DNA of 7,668 nt, taken from NCBI GenBank assembly GCA_937944035.1, contig CALDZQ010000248.1:1-7668 (forward strand), written 5' to 3'. A model generated the notes under the pieces. That model did no database searches, was not told where the DNA came from, and saw only the letters and a program-made list of their open reading frames with translations. The position numbers and the translations under genes were made by a program. The stretch comes from an uncultured Neomegalonema sp. (GTDB lineage Bacteria; Pseudomonadota; Alphaproteobacteria; Rhodobacterales; Rhodobacteraceae). Positions 1-5,805 of the stretch are shown here, in pieces. Position 1 is the first letter of the stretch, and each line of letters starts with the position of its first letter.

Positions 1-22
1 CAACATCAAGGGTAGGGGTCAT
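1..22 (-). CDS. Possible 5' end of a gene leaving the window (partial, 7 codons)
   Basis: An ATG at 22 on the minus strand opens a frame reading MTPTLDV up to the window edge. A purine-rich GGAAGAG (35-29) lies 7 nt upstream, a good Shine-Dalgarno spacing. The metK terminator (61-93) lies between this start and metK, so it would be a separately started or read-through-dependent gene in the same direction as metK. Seven codons are too few to name a product. In related genomes trmB often follows metK, but the residues here do not let me claim that. Confidence 0.35.
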
Positions 23-60
23 GGAATATCTCTTCCGTCAGTAACTTGCGTTTGCGCATA

Positions 61-93
61 GAAAACCGTTGTCAGGGCCAGCCCGACAACGGT
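61..93 (-). terminator. Rho-independent terminator of metK
   Basis: A 9-bp perfect inverted repeat, ACCGTTGTC (65-73) and GACAACGGT (85-93), is separated by 11 nt that contain a further GGGC/GCCC pairing. Read on the minus strand, the hairpin is followed directly by TTTTC (64-61... in the metK direction). It starts 17 nt after the metK stop codon, the expected place for an intrinsic terminator. Confidence 0.8.
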
Positions 94-110
94 GTTATCA
101 TCTCAGGTCA

Positions 111-1286
111 TTACGCCCGGCCAGCCGCCGCCTTCAATGCATCCGCCAAATCGGTTTTCTCCCAGGAGAAGCCACCGTCACTGTCCGGCGTGCGGCCAAA
201 GTGGCCATAGGCCGCCGTGCGGCGATAGATCGGGTTGGTCAGGCCCAGCACATCCTTGATACCGCGCGGCGTCAGGCTGATCGACTCGCGGATGGCTTTC
301 TCAATCACTTCGGGGGGCACTTCCCCCGTGCCGTAATCATCGACATAGATCGACAGCGGCTCGGCCACGCCGATGGCATACGCAAGCTGCACACAGCAGC
401 GCGTCGCAAGCCCTGCGGCGACGACGTTCTTAGCCACATAACGCGAGGCATAGGCCGCCGATCGGTCAACCTTGGTCGGGTCTTTGCCGGAGAACGCACC
501 ACCACCATGCGGGGCCGCACCACCATAAGTATCGACGATGATCTTACGCCCCGTCAGGCCCGCATCCCCATCCGGCCCGCCGATAACAAAGCGGCCCGTC
601 GGGTTGACGTGCCAAATCGTTTTGTCGTCCACCCAACCGTCGGGCAGCGCTTTGCGGGCATAAGGCTCAACGATGCCGCGCACATCATCCGAGCTGAGAC
701 CCTCCGTGTGCTGCGTCGAGATCACGATGGTATGGGCGCGGACCGGCTTGCCGTCGCGATATTCAACAGTCACCTGCGATTTTGAGTCAGGCTCAAGGCT
801 GGACGCCTCGCCCGAATGGCGCGCTTCCGCCATCAGTTGCAGAATGCGGTGCGAATACAGGATCGGGGCGGGCATCAACTCCGGCGTCTCATTACAGGCA
901 TAGCCGAACATGATGCCCTGATCGCCCGCGCCTTCCTCGGTGTGCAGGCCCGCGCCGTCATCAACGCCCTGCGCGATGTCAGCCGATTGTGCATGGACCA
1001 GACACTGAACTCTGGCGGTGTCCCAATGAAAGCCTTTTTGCTCGTAGCCGATTTCCTTGATCGTTTTACGGGCCGCTGCGATCATCTCATCTTGCGTAAC
1101 CGACCCGCGTACTTCGCCCGCAAGGACGACGTTATTGGTCGTGGTCAGCGTTTCGACGGCGACACGGGCTTCGGGATCGGCGGCGATGAACAGATCAACA
1201 ATCGAATCCGAAATCGCATCGGAGACTTTGTCAGGATGGCCTTCGGAAACGGATTCAGACGTAAAAAGATAATCTTTGCGGGACAT
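111..1286 (-). CDS. metK: S-adenosylmethionine synthetase (methionine adenosyltransferase)
   Basis: This 391-residue cytoplasmic enzyme makes SAM from methionine and ATP, releasing phosphate and pyrophosphate; the family works as a tetramer with Mg2+ and K+. The family signatures are all present: the N-terminal FTSESVSEGHPDK with the catalytic-type His at residue 17, GAGDQG at 119-124, and the glycine-rich GGGAFSGKDP at 261-270 followed by KVDRS at 272-276. Length is close to E. coli MetK (384). I chose the ATG at 1286, whose product begins MSRKDYLFTSE as in homologues; GAAGG lies 8 nt upstream. An in-frame GTG at 1316 would add ten residues with no family support. The gene lies downstream of ahcY in the same direction, 147 nt from its stop, with the ahcY terminator and a dispersed repeat in between. 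Name and function are certain; only the start is open. Confidence 0.98.
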   Translation of the reverse strand: MSRKDYLFTSESVSEGHPDKVSDAISDSIVDLFIAADPEARVAVETLTTTNNVVLAGEVRGSVTQDEMIAAARKTIKEIGYEQKGFHWDTARVQCLVHAQSADIAQGVDDGAGLHTEEGAGDQGIMFGYACNETPELMPAPILYSHRILQLMAEARHSGEASSLEPDSKSQVTVEYRDGKPVRAHTIVISTQHTEGLSSDDVRGIVEPYARKALPDGWVDDKTIWHVNPTGRFVIGGPDGDAGLTGRKIIVDTYGGAAPHGGGAFSGKDPTKVDRSAAYASRYVAKNVVAAGLATRCCVQLAYAIGVAEPLSIYVDDYGTGEVPPEVIEKAIRESISLTPRGIKDVLGLTNPIYRRTAAYGHFGRTPDSDGGFSWEKTDLADALKAAAGRA

Positions 1287-1319
1287 TGGCTTGGCCTTCG
1301 TAAATGGAATCGACACTCG

Positions 1320-1388
1320 CTAGGGCGATTTCGAGAAAAGCCTGACAGGCTCTTCGACCCTGAAATCGCGTCAAATCAAAAGCTCTAA
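1320..1388 (-). repeat. Dispersed palindromic repeat, copy 1 (metK leader)
   Basis: An imperfect palindrome lies between ahcY and metK: GCGATTTC (1325-1332) pairs with GAAATCGC (1362-1369). Inside it, AGCCTG and CAGGCT flank a single A (1339-1351). The termini are also inverted (CTAGGGC on the left, GCTCTAA on the right). The left end, CTAGGGCGATTTCGAG, is identical to the left end of copy 2 at 6942, and the remainder aligns loosely (a GATTTTCGGG-like block, then a TTTTGTTTTGG-like tail). It ends about 33 nt before the metK start codon, so it should be transcribed into the metK leader if a promoter lies upstream of it. The layout resembles short intergenic palindromes known from alphaproteobacterial genomes; the family cannot be named from sequence alone. 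Confidence 0.75.
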
Positions 1389-1389
1389 A

Positions 1390-1418
1390 AGCGACCCCGC
1401 AGTAAAAGCGGGATCGCT
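1390..1418 (-). terminator. Rho-independent terminator of ahcY
   Basis: On the minus strand AGCGATCCCGC and GCGGGGTCGCT form an 11-bp stem with a single A-C mismatch and a TTTTACT loop, followed by TTTTAGAGC. It lies 16 nt after the ahcY stop codon. It should end most ahcY transcripts before metK, implying that metK has its own promoter or is fed by read-through. Confidence 0.8.
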
Positions 1419-1420
1419 GC

Positions 1421-1435
1421 AAGACTGACAGTCTT
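1421..1435. repeat. Perfect 15-bp palindrome overlapping the ahcY stop codon
   Basis: AAGACTG and CAGTCTT are perfect inverted arms around a single A. The right arm includes two bases of the ahcY TAA stop (1434-1436). It sits directly before the ahcY terminator in transcription order, so it may be an extra 3' hairpin. A one-base loop is not stable as drawn, so the real hairpin would have a shorter stem. Confidence 0.5.
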
Positions 1436-2852
1436 AGTAGCGGTAGTGGTCCGGCTTGAACGGGCCTTGCTCCGGCACACCGATATACTCGGCCTGCTCA
1501 TTCGACAGCTTGGTCAGCTCAACACCCAGTTTTTCGAGGTGCAGCGTCGCAACTTTTTCGTCGAGATGCTTGGGCAGAACATAGACCTCGTTCTTGTACT
1601 GGTCGTTGTTCTTATACAGCTCGATCTGCGCCAGCACCTGATTGGTGAAGGATGCCGACATGACAAAGGACGGGTGGCCCGTACCGCAAGCAAGGTTCAC
1701 CAGACGGCCCTCAGCAAGCAGGATCAGTTTCTTGCCGTCAGGGAATTCGATTTCATCAACCTGTGGCTTGATGTTGTTCCACTTCATGTTGCGCAGTCCG
1801 GCAACCTGAATTTCGGAGTCGAAGTGACCGATGTTACAAACGATCGCCCGGTCTTTCATCTCACGCATATGATCGACGGTGATGACATCTTTGTTGCCGG
1901 TGGTGGTGACGAAGATGTCGCCTTTACCCGCAGCCTTGTCCATCGTCGTGACTTCATAACCCAGCATTGCCGCCTGAAGCGCACAGATCGGGTCGATTTC
2001 CGTGACCATAACGCGCGCGCCCTGCGAGCGCAGCGATTCATCCGAGCCTTTGCCCACATCGCCGAAGCCGCAGACCACCGCGACCTTGCCGCCCATCATC
2101 ACGTCGGTCGCGCGGCGGATGCCGTCAACCAGCGACTCGCGGCAACCATAAAGGTTGTCGAATTTCGACTTGGTAACGCTGTCATTCACGTTGATGGCGG
2201 GGAAGGGCAGTTCGCCCTTTTTCGCCAGCACATAAAGGCGGTGGACGCCGGTGGTGGTTTCTTCCGAGACGCCCATGATCGCGTCGCGGCGCTTGGTGAA
2301 CCAGCCCGGTGACTGCTTGTGGCGCGCATGGATTTGCTTTTTGACGACTTCTTCTTCTTCGTTTTCCGGGTTCGGAATGATGTCTTCGCCAGCCTCCAGC
2401 TTCGCGCCGAGGATGATGTACATCGTCGCGTCGCCGCCATCATCGAGGATCAGGTTCGGCGTGCCCTCAGGGTTTTCTGCGGTCACGGGCCAGTCAAAGA
2501 TTTTATCGACATAGAGCCAGTAATCCTCAAGGCTTTCACCCTTGATCGCGTAAACCGGCGTGCCGCCTGCTGCAATCGCCGCCGCCGCGTGGTCTTGCGT
2601 CGAGAAGATGTTGCAGGTTGCCCAGCGGATGTCTGCGCCGAGGTCCGCAAGCGTCTCGATCAGAACCGCCGTCTGGATCGTCATGTGCAGCGACCCGGTG
2701 ATCCGCGCGCCCTTCAGCGGCTTGTCCTGACCGAATTCTTCACGGCACGCCATCAGGCCCGGCATTTCGGTCTCGGCAATATCGATTTCCTTGCGACCGA
2801 ACTCGGCAAGGCCAATATCGGCGATGGCATAATCATTGACTGGTGCGTTCAT
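1434..2852 (-). CDS. ahcY: Adenosylhomocysteinase (S-adenosylhomocysteine hydrolase)
   Basis: This 472-residue cytoplasmic NAD-dependent enzyme reversibly splits S-adenosylhomocysteine into adenosine and homocysteine, removing the product inhibitor of methyltransferases. Visible marks: a substrate-domain segment GSLHMTIQTAVLIETL (53-68), CNIFSTQDHAAAA (80-92), the roughly 40-residue insertion typical of many bacterial forms (about 150-190), NVNDSVTKSKFDN (221-233) with the catalytic Lys/Asp region, the NAD-binding GFGDVGKG (262-269), and the conserved C-terminus ending DHYRY. I chose the ATG at 2852 (MNAPVNDYAIAD), which matches family N-termini. An in-frame ATG five codons upstream (2867) is possible, and neither start has a strong Shine-Dalgarno site. 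The gene precedes metK in the same direction, so two adjacent steps of the SAM cycle are side by side. Function is certain. Confidence 0.98.
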   Translation of the reverse strand: MNAPVNDYAIADIGLAEFGRKEIDIAETEMPGLMACREEFGQDKPLKGARITGSLHMTIQTAVLIETLADLGADIRWATCNIFSTQDHAAAAIAAGGTPVYAIKGESLEDYWLYVDKIFDWPVTAENPEGTPNLILDDGGDATMYIILGAKLEAGEDIIPNPENEEEEVVKKQIHARHKQSPGWFTKRRDAIMGVSEETTTGVHRLYVLAKKGELPFPAINVNDSVTKSKFDNLYGCRESLVDGIRRATDVMMGGKVAVVCGFGDVGKGSDESLRSQGARVMVTEIDPICALQAAMLGYEVTTMDKAAGKGDIFVTTTGNKDVITVDHMREMKDRAIVCNIGHFDSEIQVAGLRNMKWNNIKPQVDEIEFPDGKKLILLAEGRLVNLACGTGHPSFVMSASFTNQVLAQIELYKNNDQYKNEVYVLPKHLDEKVATLHLEKLGVELTKLSNEQAEYIGVPEQGPFKPDHYRY

Positions 2853-2926
2853 GTGGCATTCTCGCAAACAAGAGGTGTTGCCGGATGGCTTTCCGGATTT
2901 CCTGCTCCGTAACAGAGATTATCTCA
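2853..2926 (-). promoter_or_regulatory. ahcY leader with possible extended -10 and hairpins
   Basis: On the minus strand TGAGATAAT (2926-2918) fits an extended -10 element (TGn plus GATAAT); no good -35 is visible. It would give a leader of about 58 nt. Inside the leader, CCGGA and TCCGG form a hairpin around AAGCCA (2896-2881). Next, GCAACA can pair with TGTTTGC (one bulge) around a CCTCT loop, just before the start codon. The ahcY start has no strong Shine-Dalgarno site, which makes leader structure of interest. I cannot match this leader to a known SAH or SAM riboswitch. Confidence 0.3.
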
Positions 2927-2988
2927 CGCCGCAATCACGATATGCGCAATTCTTTATGTGTTTTCTTTGGTTACTTTCAGTACGAATG

Positions 2989-3005
2989 CCCGGCAGATCG
3001 CCGGG
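2989..3005. repeat. GC-rich hairpin between the 227-residue gene and ahcY
   Basis: CCCGGC and GCCGGG are perfect 6-bp arms around AGATC. No T-run follows on either strand, so it is not a classical terminator. It lies 15 nt downstream of the stop of the minus-strand gene at 3020 and could act together with the hairpin that overlaps that stop. Confidence 0.45.
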
Positions 3006-3012
3006 GCGGTAA

Positions 3013-3033
3013 TTCGGGGCTATCCACCCCGAA
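3013..3033 (-). terminator. Hairpin overlapping the stop of the 227-residue gene
   Basis: TTCGGGG and CCCCGAA form a perfect 7-bp stem with a 7-nt loop that contains the TAG stop codon (3022-3020). On the minus strand it is followed by TTACCGCC, not a T-run, so it is at best a weak terminator or a protective 3' hairpin. A second GC-rich hairpin follows at 2989-3005. Confidence 0.45.
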
Positions 3034-3703
3034 ACAGTTTCTGATGACGGAAGTAAACTTCTTCTGACAGAATAACGCTTGTGAGACCGGCAGCGATGCC
3101 TGCGACGCTGCGAATGGTGTTTGCGCGGATCTCGCCATGCCTGGAAATGTCATCCATGCCCGCATTGGTTCCTAGGGCGAGAATCGGATCGATTTCTGCG
3201 CGATGTTTTGCCTCGATTTCCAGCACTATCCGCGCGCAATGGTCTTCAAAACCCGCTGGATACCCGCGCGGATGCACAGGAAGATTAAGCATTTGCGCGC
3301 ACTTCTCATCGGCGGGCAACATCATTGTATTCCATGCTTCGACAGGGTACATATCGCAAGTATTGAGCAGGAAGTCGGCTGTCTCCGCATACTGCTGGTT
3401 CCATAACGCCCAAGATAGCATTGCATACGGGATGACCTCCATCCCGTCTGGAAGCTGCGCATTGATTTGTTTTACACAAGCATCCAATTCCGCCTGACGC
3501 TCATCAAAACGGCGCTCGTAATCGGACATGTCAGGGATGATATTTCTCTCGTCGTCCGGAGACAGACCAAGCTCGCGCATTTGTTGACCAAGTTCGCCTT
3601 CCCATATTTCCAACGGCATGACGCGTTTTTTGCCATCGTGGTCCGGGCCGGGATGGGGTGGAAAAGGTGCGGCGGGTTTTGCTGCGCGTCTGCGTCCGAA
3701 CAT
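3020..3703 (-). CDS. Hypothetical protein of 227 residues, family not recognised
   Basis: I do not recognise this protein. It has a basic, proline-rich N-terminus (MFGRRRAAKPAAPFPPHPGP, 1-20), a charged middle rich in Glu, Asp and Arg that is probably helical, and a C-terminal stretch SVAGIAAGLTSVIL that is mildly hydrophobic but weak as a membrane segment. No signal peptide or catalytic motif is evident. The ATG at 3703 is preferred: GAGGA lies 4 nt upstream, and the promoter at 3787-3814 predicts a transcript start near 3780, leaving almost no leader for the in-frame GTG at 3775. It appears to be a single-gene unit, with hairpins at its 3' end and ahcY behind it. GC content over 3301-3540 is about 50%, clearly below ahcY (one 60-base block at 2041 is about 67%), which may mean foreign origin or weak codon selection. 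That it is a real gene is likely, from promoter, ribosome site and long frame. Confidence 0.75.
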   Translation of the reverse strand: MFGRRRAAKPAAPFPPHPGPDHDGKKRVMPLEIWEGELGQQMRELGLSPDDERNIIPDMSDYERRFDERQAELDACVKQINAQLPDGMEVIPYAMLSWALWNQQYAETADFLLNTCDMYPVEAWNTMMLPADEKCAQMLNLPVHPRGYPAGFEDHCARIVLEIEAKHRAEIDPILALGTNAGMDDISRHGEIRANTIRSVAGIAAGLTSVILSEEVYFRHQKLFRGG

Positions 3704-3786
3704 CGTGTCCTCACAAGCTTTGCTGGTTTGAGGTGTAACGTCGCATGATGCGTATAATTGCGAATTAAAGGACACTGCTGCCGCGC

Positions 3787-3814
3787 ATTATCTTTTTCGA
3801 CAATTTATTGTAAA
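3787..3814 (-). promoter_or_regulatory. Sigma-70-type promoter of the 227-residue gene
   Basis: On the minus strand TTTACA (3814-3809) and GATAAT (3792-3787) are separated by 16 nt; each hexamer matches the consensus at 5 of 6 positions. Transcription would start near 3780, about 77 nt before the ATG at 3703. It lies in the AT-rich part of the intergenic region and points away from the rpmI promoter, so the region is divergent. Confidence 0.6.
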
Positions 3815-3827
3815 ATTTATCACGAGG

Positions 3828-3844
3828 GTTTTTCTGCAAAAAAC
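3828..3844. repeat. AT-rich hairpin in the divergent intergenic region
   Basis: GTTTTT and AAAAAC are inverted arms around CTGCA. It lies between the two divergent promoters. No function can be assigned. Confidence 0.3.
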
Positions 3845-3888
3845 TGCACCCTGAGGCGTTTATCCGTCTGCAAAACGCGCATCAATCC

Positions 3889-3917
3889 TTGCACTCCCCG
3901 CACTGCCTCGCTATAGC
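3889..3917 (+). promoter_or_regulatory. Sigma-70-type promoter of rpmI-rplT
   Basis: TTGCAC (3889-3894) and CTATAG (3911-3916) are spaced by 16 nt, or 17 nt if TATAGC is taken as the -10. This suits alphaproteobacterial housekeeping promoters. Transcription should begin near 3923, giving a leader of about 73 nt before rpmI. Confidence 0.6.
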
Positions 3918-3929
3918 CAGCTTTCTTTC

Positions 3930-3971
3930 ATGATCCTCCGGCGAAAAGGGCTGCCGAGGGGGTCTAACTGA
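3930..3971 (+). promoter_or_regulatory. rpmI leader: hairpin and 13-codon upstream ORF
   Basis: The leader holds a stem in which CCTCCGGC (3935-3942) pairs with GCCGAGGGG further on, with one bulged A. Over the same bases, an ATG at 3930 opens a 13-codon frame, MILRRKGLPRGSN, ending in TGA at 3969-3971, 25 nt before the rpmI start. No Shine-Dalgarno site precedes this ATG, but the predicted transcript start is only about 7 nt away, so leaderless translation is conceivable. Ribosomal-protein operons with L20 are often autoregulated through leader RNA in other bacteria; whether this structure does so is inference. Confidence 0.35.
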
Positions 3972-3995
3972 CGCACACTTTGCAAGGAGAGCGAA

Positions 3996-4196
3996 ATGCC
4001 CAAGATGAAGACCAAGTCAGGCGCCAAAAAGCGCTTCAAGGTCACTGCCACAGGCAAAATCAAGGCTGGTCAGGCCGGGAAGCGCCACGGCATGATCAAA
4101 CGTTCCAACAAATTTATCCGCGACGCACGCGGGCTGGTCACACTGTCCGAGCCTGATGCGCGCATTGTCCGGCAGTTTCTGCCGTATGGCCGATAG
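3996..4196 (+). CDS. rpmI: 50S ribosomal protein L35
   Basis: A 66-residue, strongly basic ribosomal protein of the large subunit. The N-terminus MPKMKTKSGAKKRFKVT and the following KRH segment are typical of L35, and the length is right for the family. The start is firm: AAGGAG at 3984-3989 lies 6 nt upstream of the ATG. It is the first gene of a two-gene operon with rplT, 12 nt away. infC, which precedes rpmI in many other bacteria, is not adjacent here; the gene has its own promoter and leader instead. Confidence 0.97.
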   Translation: MPKMKTKSGAKKRFKVTATGKIKAGQAGKRHGMIKRSNKFIRDARGLVTLSEPDARIVRQFLPYGR

Positions 4197-4208
4197 GGGG
4201 GTCCGCAG

Positions 4209-4583
4209 ATGTCACGAGTAAAACGCGGTACAGTCCAAAAGGCGCGCCATAAAAAGGTTCTTGAACAGGCGAAAGGCTATTATGGCCGCCGCAAGAACGT
4301 CTTCCGTGTTGCCAAGCAAGCGGTCGACAAAGCCCAGCAATACGCTTACCGCGACCGGAAGGTCCGCAAGCGTAACTTCCGCGCTCTGTGGATCCAGCGT
4401 ATCAACGCCGGCGCGCGCGAGCATGGCATGAAGTATAACCAAGTCATCGACGGCATGAGCAAAGCGGGCATCGAAGTTGATCGCAAGGTTCTCTCGGATC
4501 TCGCGATCCACGAGCCTGAAGCGTTCAAAGCGATCCTCGATCAAGCCAAAGCGGCACTGGATTCGGCGCAAGCCGCAGCCTGA
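4209..4583 (+). CDS. rplT: 50S ribosomal protein L20
   Basis: A 124-residue basic protein that binds 23S rRNA early in 50S assembly. The conserved N-terminal block MSRVKRGTVQKARHKKVLEQ, the GYYGRRKNVFRVAKQAV segment and RNFRALWIQRINAGAREHG are characteristic of L20. It is a few residues longer than the common 117-120 because of an alanine-rich tail (DSAQAAA). The start follows the rpmI stop by 12 nt and is preceded by a run of six G at 4196-4201, a serviceable Shine-Dalgarno site. Co-transcribed with rpmI and ended by the strong terminator at 4610. Confidence 0.97.
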   Translation: MSRVKRGTVQKARHKKVLEQAKGYYGRRKNVFRVAKQAVDKAQQYAYRDRKVRKRNFRALWIQRINAGAREHGMKYNQVIDGMSKAGIEVDRKVLSDLAIHEPEAFKAILDQAKAALDSAQAAA

Positions 4584-4609
4584 TCCCGCCACCTGTCGAA
4601 ATCGTGATT

Positions 4610-4639
4610 GCCGCGCCTGTTGAGGGCGCGGCTTTTTTT
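4610..4639 (+). terminator. Rho-independent terminator of rpmI-rplT
   Basis: GCCGCGCC (4610-4617) and GGCGCGGC (4625-4632) form a perfect 8-bp GC-rich stem with loop TGTTGAG, followed by seven T. It begins 27 nt after the rplT stop. This is the clearest terminator in the window. Confidence 0.95.
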
Positions 4640-4709
4640 ATGCCCGCCGCTATACATCCCGCCCGCCATCCCGTTACGCTTGGCGTATGTGCAGGATCGG
4701 AGACAGGCG

Positions 4710-5438
4710 GTGACGGGCGCGCGGATGAAATTGGCGGCACTGCTGGCGTTCGCGGCCAGTGAAGCAGCCGCCTGCGATCTGGCGCTTGCGCTGGCGATAG
4801 ACATCTCCGGTTCCGTGGACCGTAAGGAATACGCGATCCAGATGGACGGTCTGGCCCTCGCGCTGCGCGATGAGACGGTCGCCGCCGCACTCGTCCGCGC
4901 AAAGGCATCGCTGTTGGTCCTGCAATGGACGGGGGAGGGCAGGCAGACGGTTGTGCTCGACTGGCGCGCCGTCACCGATCACAGCGCCCTCGCGGCGATA
5001 GCCGATGACATCTCCGCCACGCCCCGCCGCTGGCGCAACTACTCCACCGCCATAGGCGAGGCGTTGCAGGTGACAGCGCAGACATTCTCGGCCCCCGCCG
5101 TAACCGGTTGCCGCCGCCGGGTCATCGACGTGTCCGGGGATGGTGCGTCAAACGAAGGGATCCCGCCCAGAAATGTCCGCGCCTTGCTGGAACAGTCCGG
5201 CATCGTCGTTAACGGCCTCGCCATCGGGGGCAGCGAAGACGGCCTGACCGCCTATTACCGCGACCACGTCATCTCCGGCCCCGGCGCGTTCGTCATCACC
5301 GCAGACGGTTTCAAGGATTACCCCAAACAAATCAAACGCAAGCTGTTGCGCGAGACAGAGGAACGTTTTGCGGGCCAAAGGCGGGGTGGAAAAATCAATC
5401 GCCCGGCTGCGCAGAGCCATACGGCATTGATTGATTGA
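4710..5438 (+). CDS. Exported DUF1194 (von Willebrand factor A-like) protein
   Basis: A 242-residue protein of the DUF1194 family, whose members have a vWA-like fold and unknown function, and are frequent in Rhodobacteraceae. A short signal peptide (about 1-21, hydrophobic core LAALLAFAA, end AAA before Cys22) suggests export to the periplasm. A metal-site motif DISGS at 31-35 (D31, S33, S35) and the block VSGDGASNEG (141-150) mark the fold, and GPGAFVITADGF (190-201) near the end is typical. Cys22 and Cys134 could form a disulfide; that is inference. I chose the GTG at 4710 because GGAG lies 7 nt upstream; the ATG at 4725 gives the same mature protein but a poorer ribosome site. Earlier in-frame starts would lie in or before the rplT terminator. 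The gene seems to be a single unit. Confidence 0.9.
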   Translation: MTGARMKLAALLAFAASEAAACDLALALAIDISGSVDRKEYAIQMDGLALALRDETVAAALVRAKASLLVLQWTGEGRQTVVLDWRAVTDHSALAAIADDISATPRRWRNYSTAIGEALQVTAQTFSAPAVTGCRRRVIDVSGDGASNEGIPPRNVRALLEQSGIVVNGLAIGGSEDGLTAYYRDHVISGPGAFVITADGFKDYPKQIKRKLLRETEERFAGQRRGGKINRPAAQSHTALID

Positions 5439-5524
5439 GAGCGGCAATGATGAGACGCGCACCGGCGCTTATACGGGTCTGCGATCGAGTGGGGCGCGAA
5501 TGAGTGTAATCTGCTCAAACTATG

Positions 5525-5554
5525 CTTGCGCCGTCGCAAGACAGCGTTTATTTG
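5525..5554 (+). promoter_or_regulatory. Probable promoter of tRNA-Leu
   Basis: TTGCGC (5526-5531) and TATTTG (5549-5554) are spaced by exactly 17 nt, and the predicted transcript start falls about 10 nt before the tRNA. The -35 lies in a perfect inverted repeat, CTTGCG (5525-5530) and CGCAAG (5535-5540). The remaining DNA back to the DUF1194 stop (5439-5524) shows nothing I can interpret. Confidence 0.5.
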
Positions 5555-5570
5555 ATCCTCACGCACCCGT

Positions 5571-5657
5571 GCCCGGGTGGTGGAACTGGTAGACGCAGCG
5601 GACTCAAAATCCGCCGGGGGAGACCCCTTGGGGGTTCGAGTCCCCCCCCGGGCACCA
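5571..5657 (+). tRNA. tRNA-Leu, anticodon CAA
   Basis: An 87-nt class II tRNA with encoded CCA. The acceptor stem is GCCCGGG (5571-5577) with CCCGGGC (5647-5653), then ACCA. The anticodon stem GCGGA/TCCGC (5598-5602, 5610-5614) encloses the loop CTCAAAA, giving anticodon CAA (5605-5607), which reads UUG codons. The long variable arm (about 5615-5629) pairs GGGG with CCCC, and the T arm is GGGGG-TTCGAGT-CCCCC (5630-5646). The D arm contains the GGTAGACGC form usual for leucine tRNAs. All stems are perfect, so the gene should be functional. Confidence 0.96.
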
Positions 5658-5663
5658 CTTTTA

Positions 5664-5745
5664 TTGGCGCTACCGCCCTTCGGGCTACTTGAGCGCGGTT
5701 GGTGTTTGGCGCTATCGCCCTTCGGGCTATTGAGCGCGGTTGCTC
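5664..5745 (+). repeat. Two tandem 42-bp hairpin repeats after tRNA-Leu
   Basis: Two near-identical units begin with TTGGCGCTA at 5664 and 5706. Each folds as GCGCT ... AGCGC outside (5667-5696 and 5709-5737) and GCCC-TTC-GGGC inside. They differ by a C/T change, a one-base indel after GGGCTA, and the last bases. The first lies 7 nt after the tRNA CCA, whose 3' flank CTTTTATT is T-rich. They could protect or end the tRNA transcript, or be REP-like mobile repeats; with the small gene at 5806 also ending here, they may serve both strands. Confidence 0.8.
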
Positions 5746-5805
5746 TCCGTCACACGTATCAACGCCACTTGAGCGGCGGGAAACACCTCACCGCAAGCGG
5801 ATACG

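Noticed and set aside
69..785. Plus-strand frame of 238 codons opposite metK, and another at 816-1388
   Set aside because: Antisense shadows of metK; residues have no recognisable domain, and the first begins in the metK terminator.
1287..1390. SAM/SAH-type riboswitch in front of metK, as known in Rhodobacterales
   Set aside because: The stretch is occupied by the dispersed palindrome and I find no recognisable riboswitch core; a covariance search would be the decisive test.
1446..2312. Long plus-strand frame of 288 codons opposite ahcY
   Set aside because: Antisense shadow of a strongly conserved high-GC gene; no family resemblance and no ribosome site evident.
3704..3775. GTG start at 3775 for the 227-residue protein
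   Set aside because: The predicted transcript starts near 3780, leaving almost no leader, whereas the ATG at 3703 has a clear GAGGA.
4608..4709. N-terminal extension of the DUF1194 protein back to an ATG-like start at 4608
   Set aside because: This would place the start inside the rplT terminator and hide the signal peptide.
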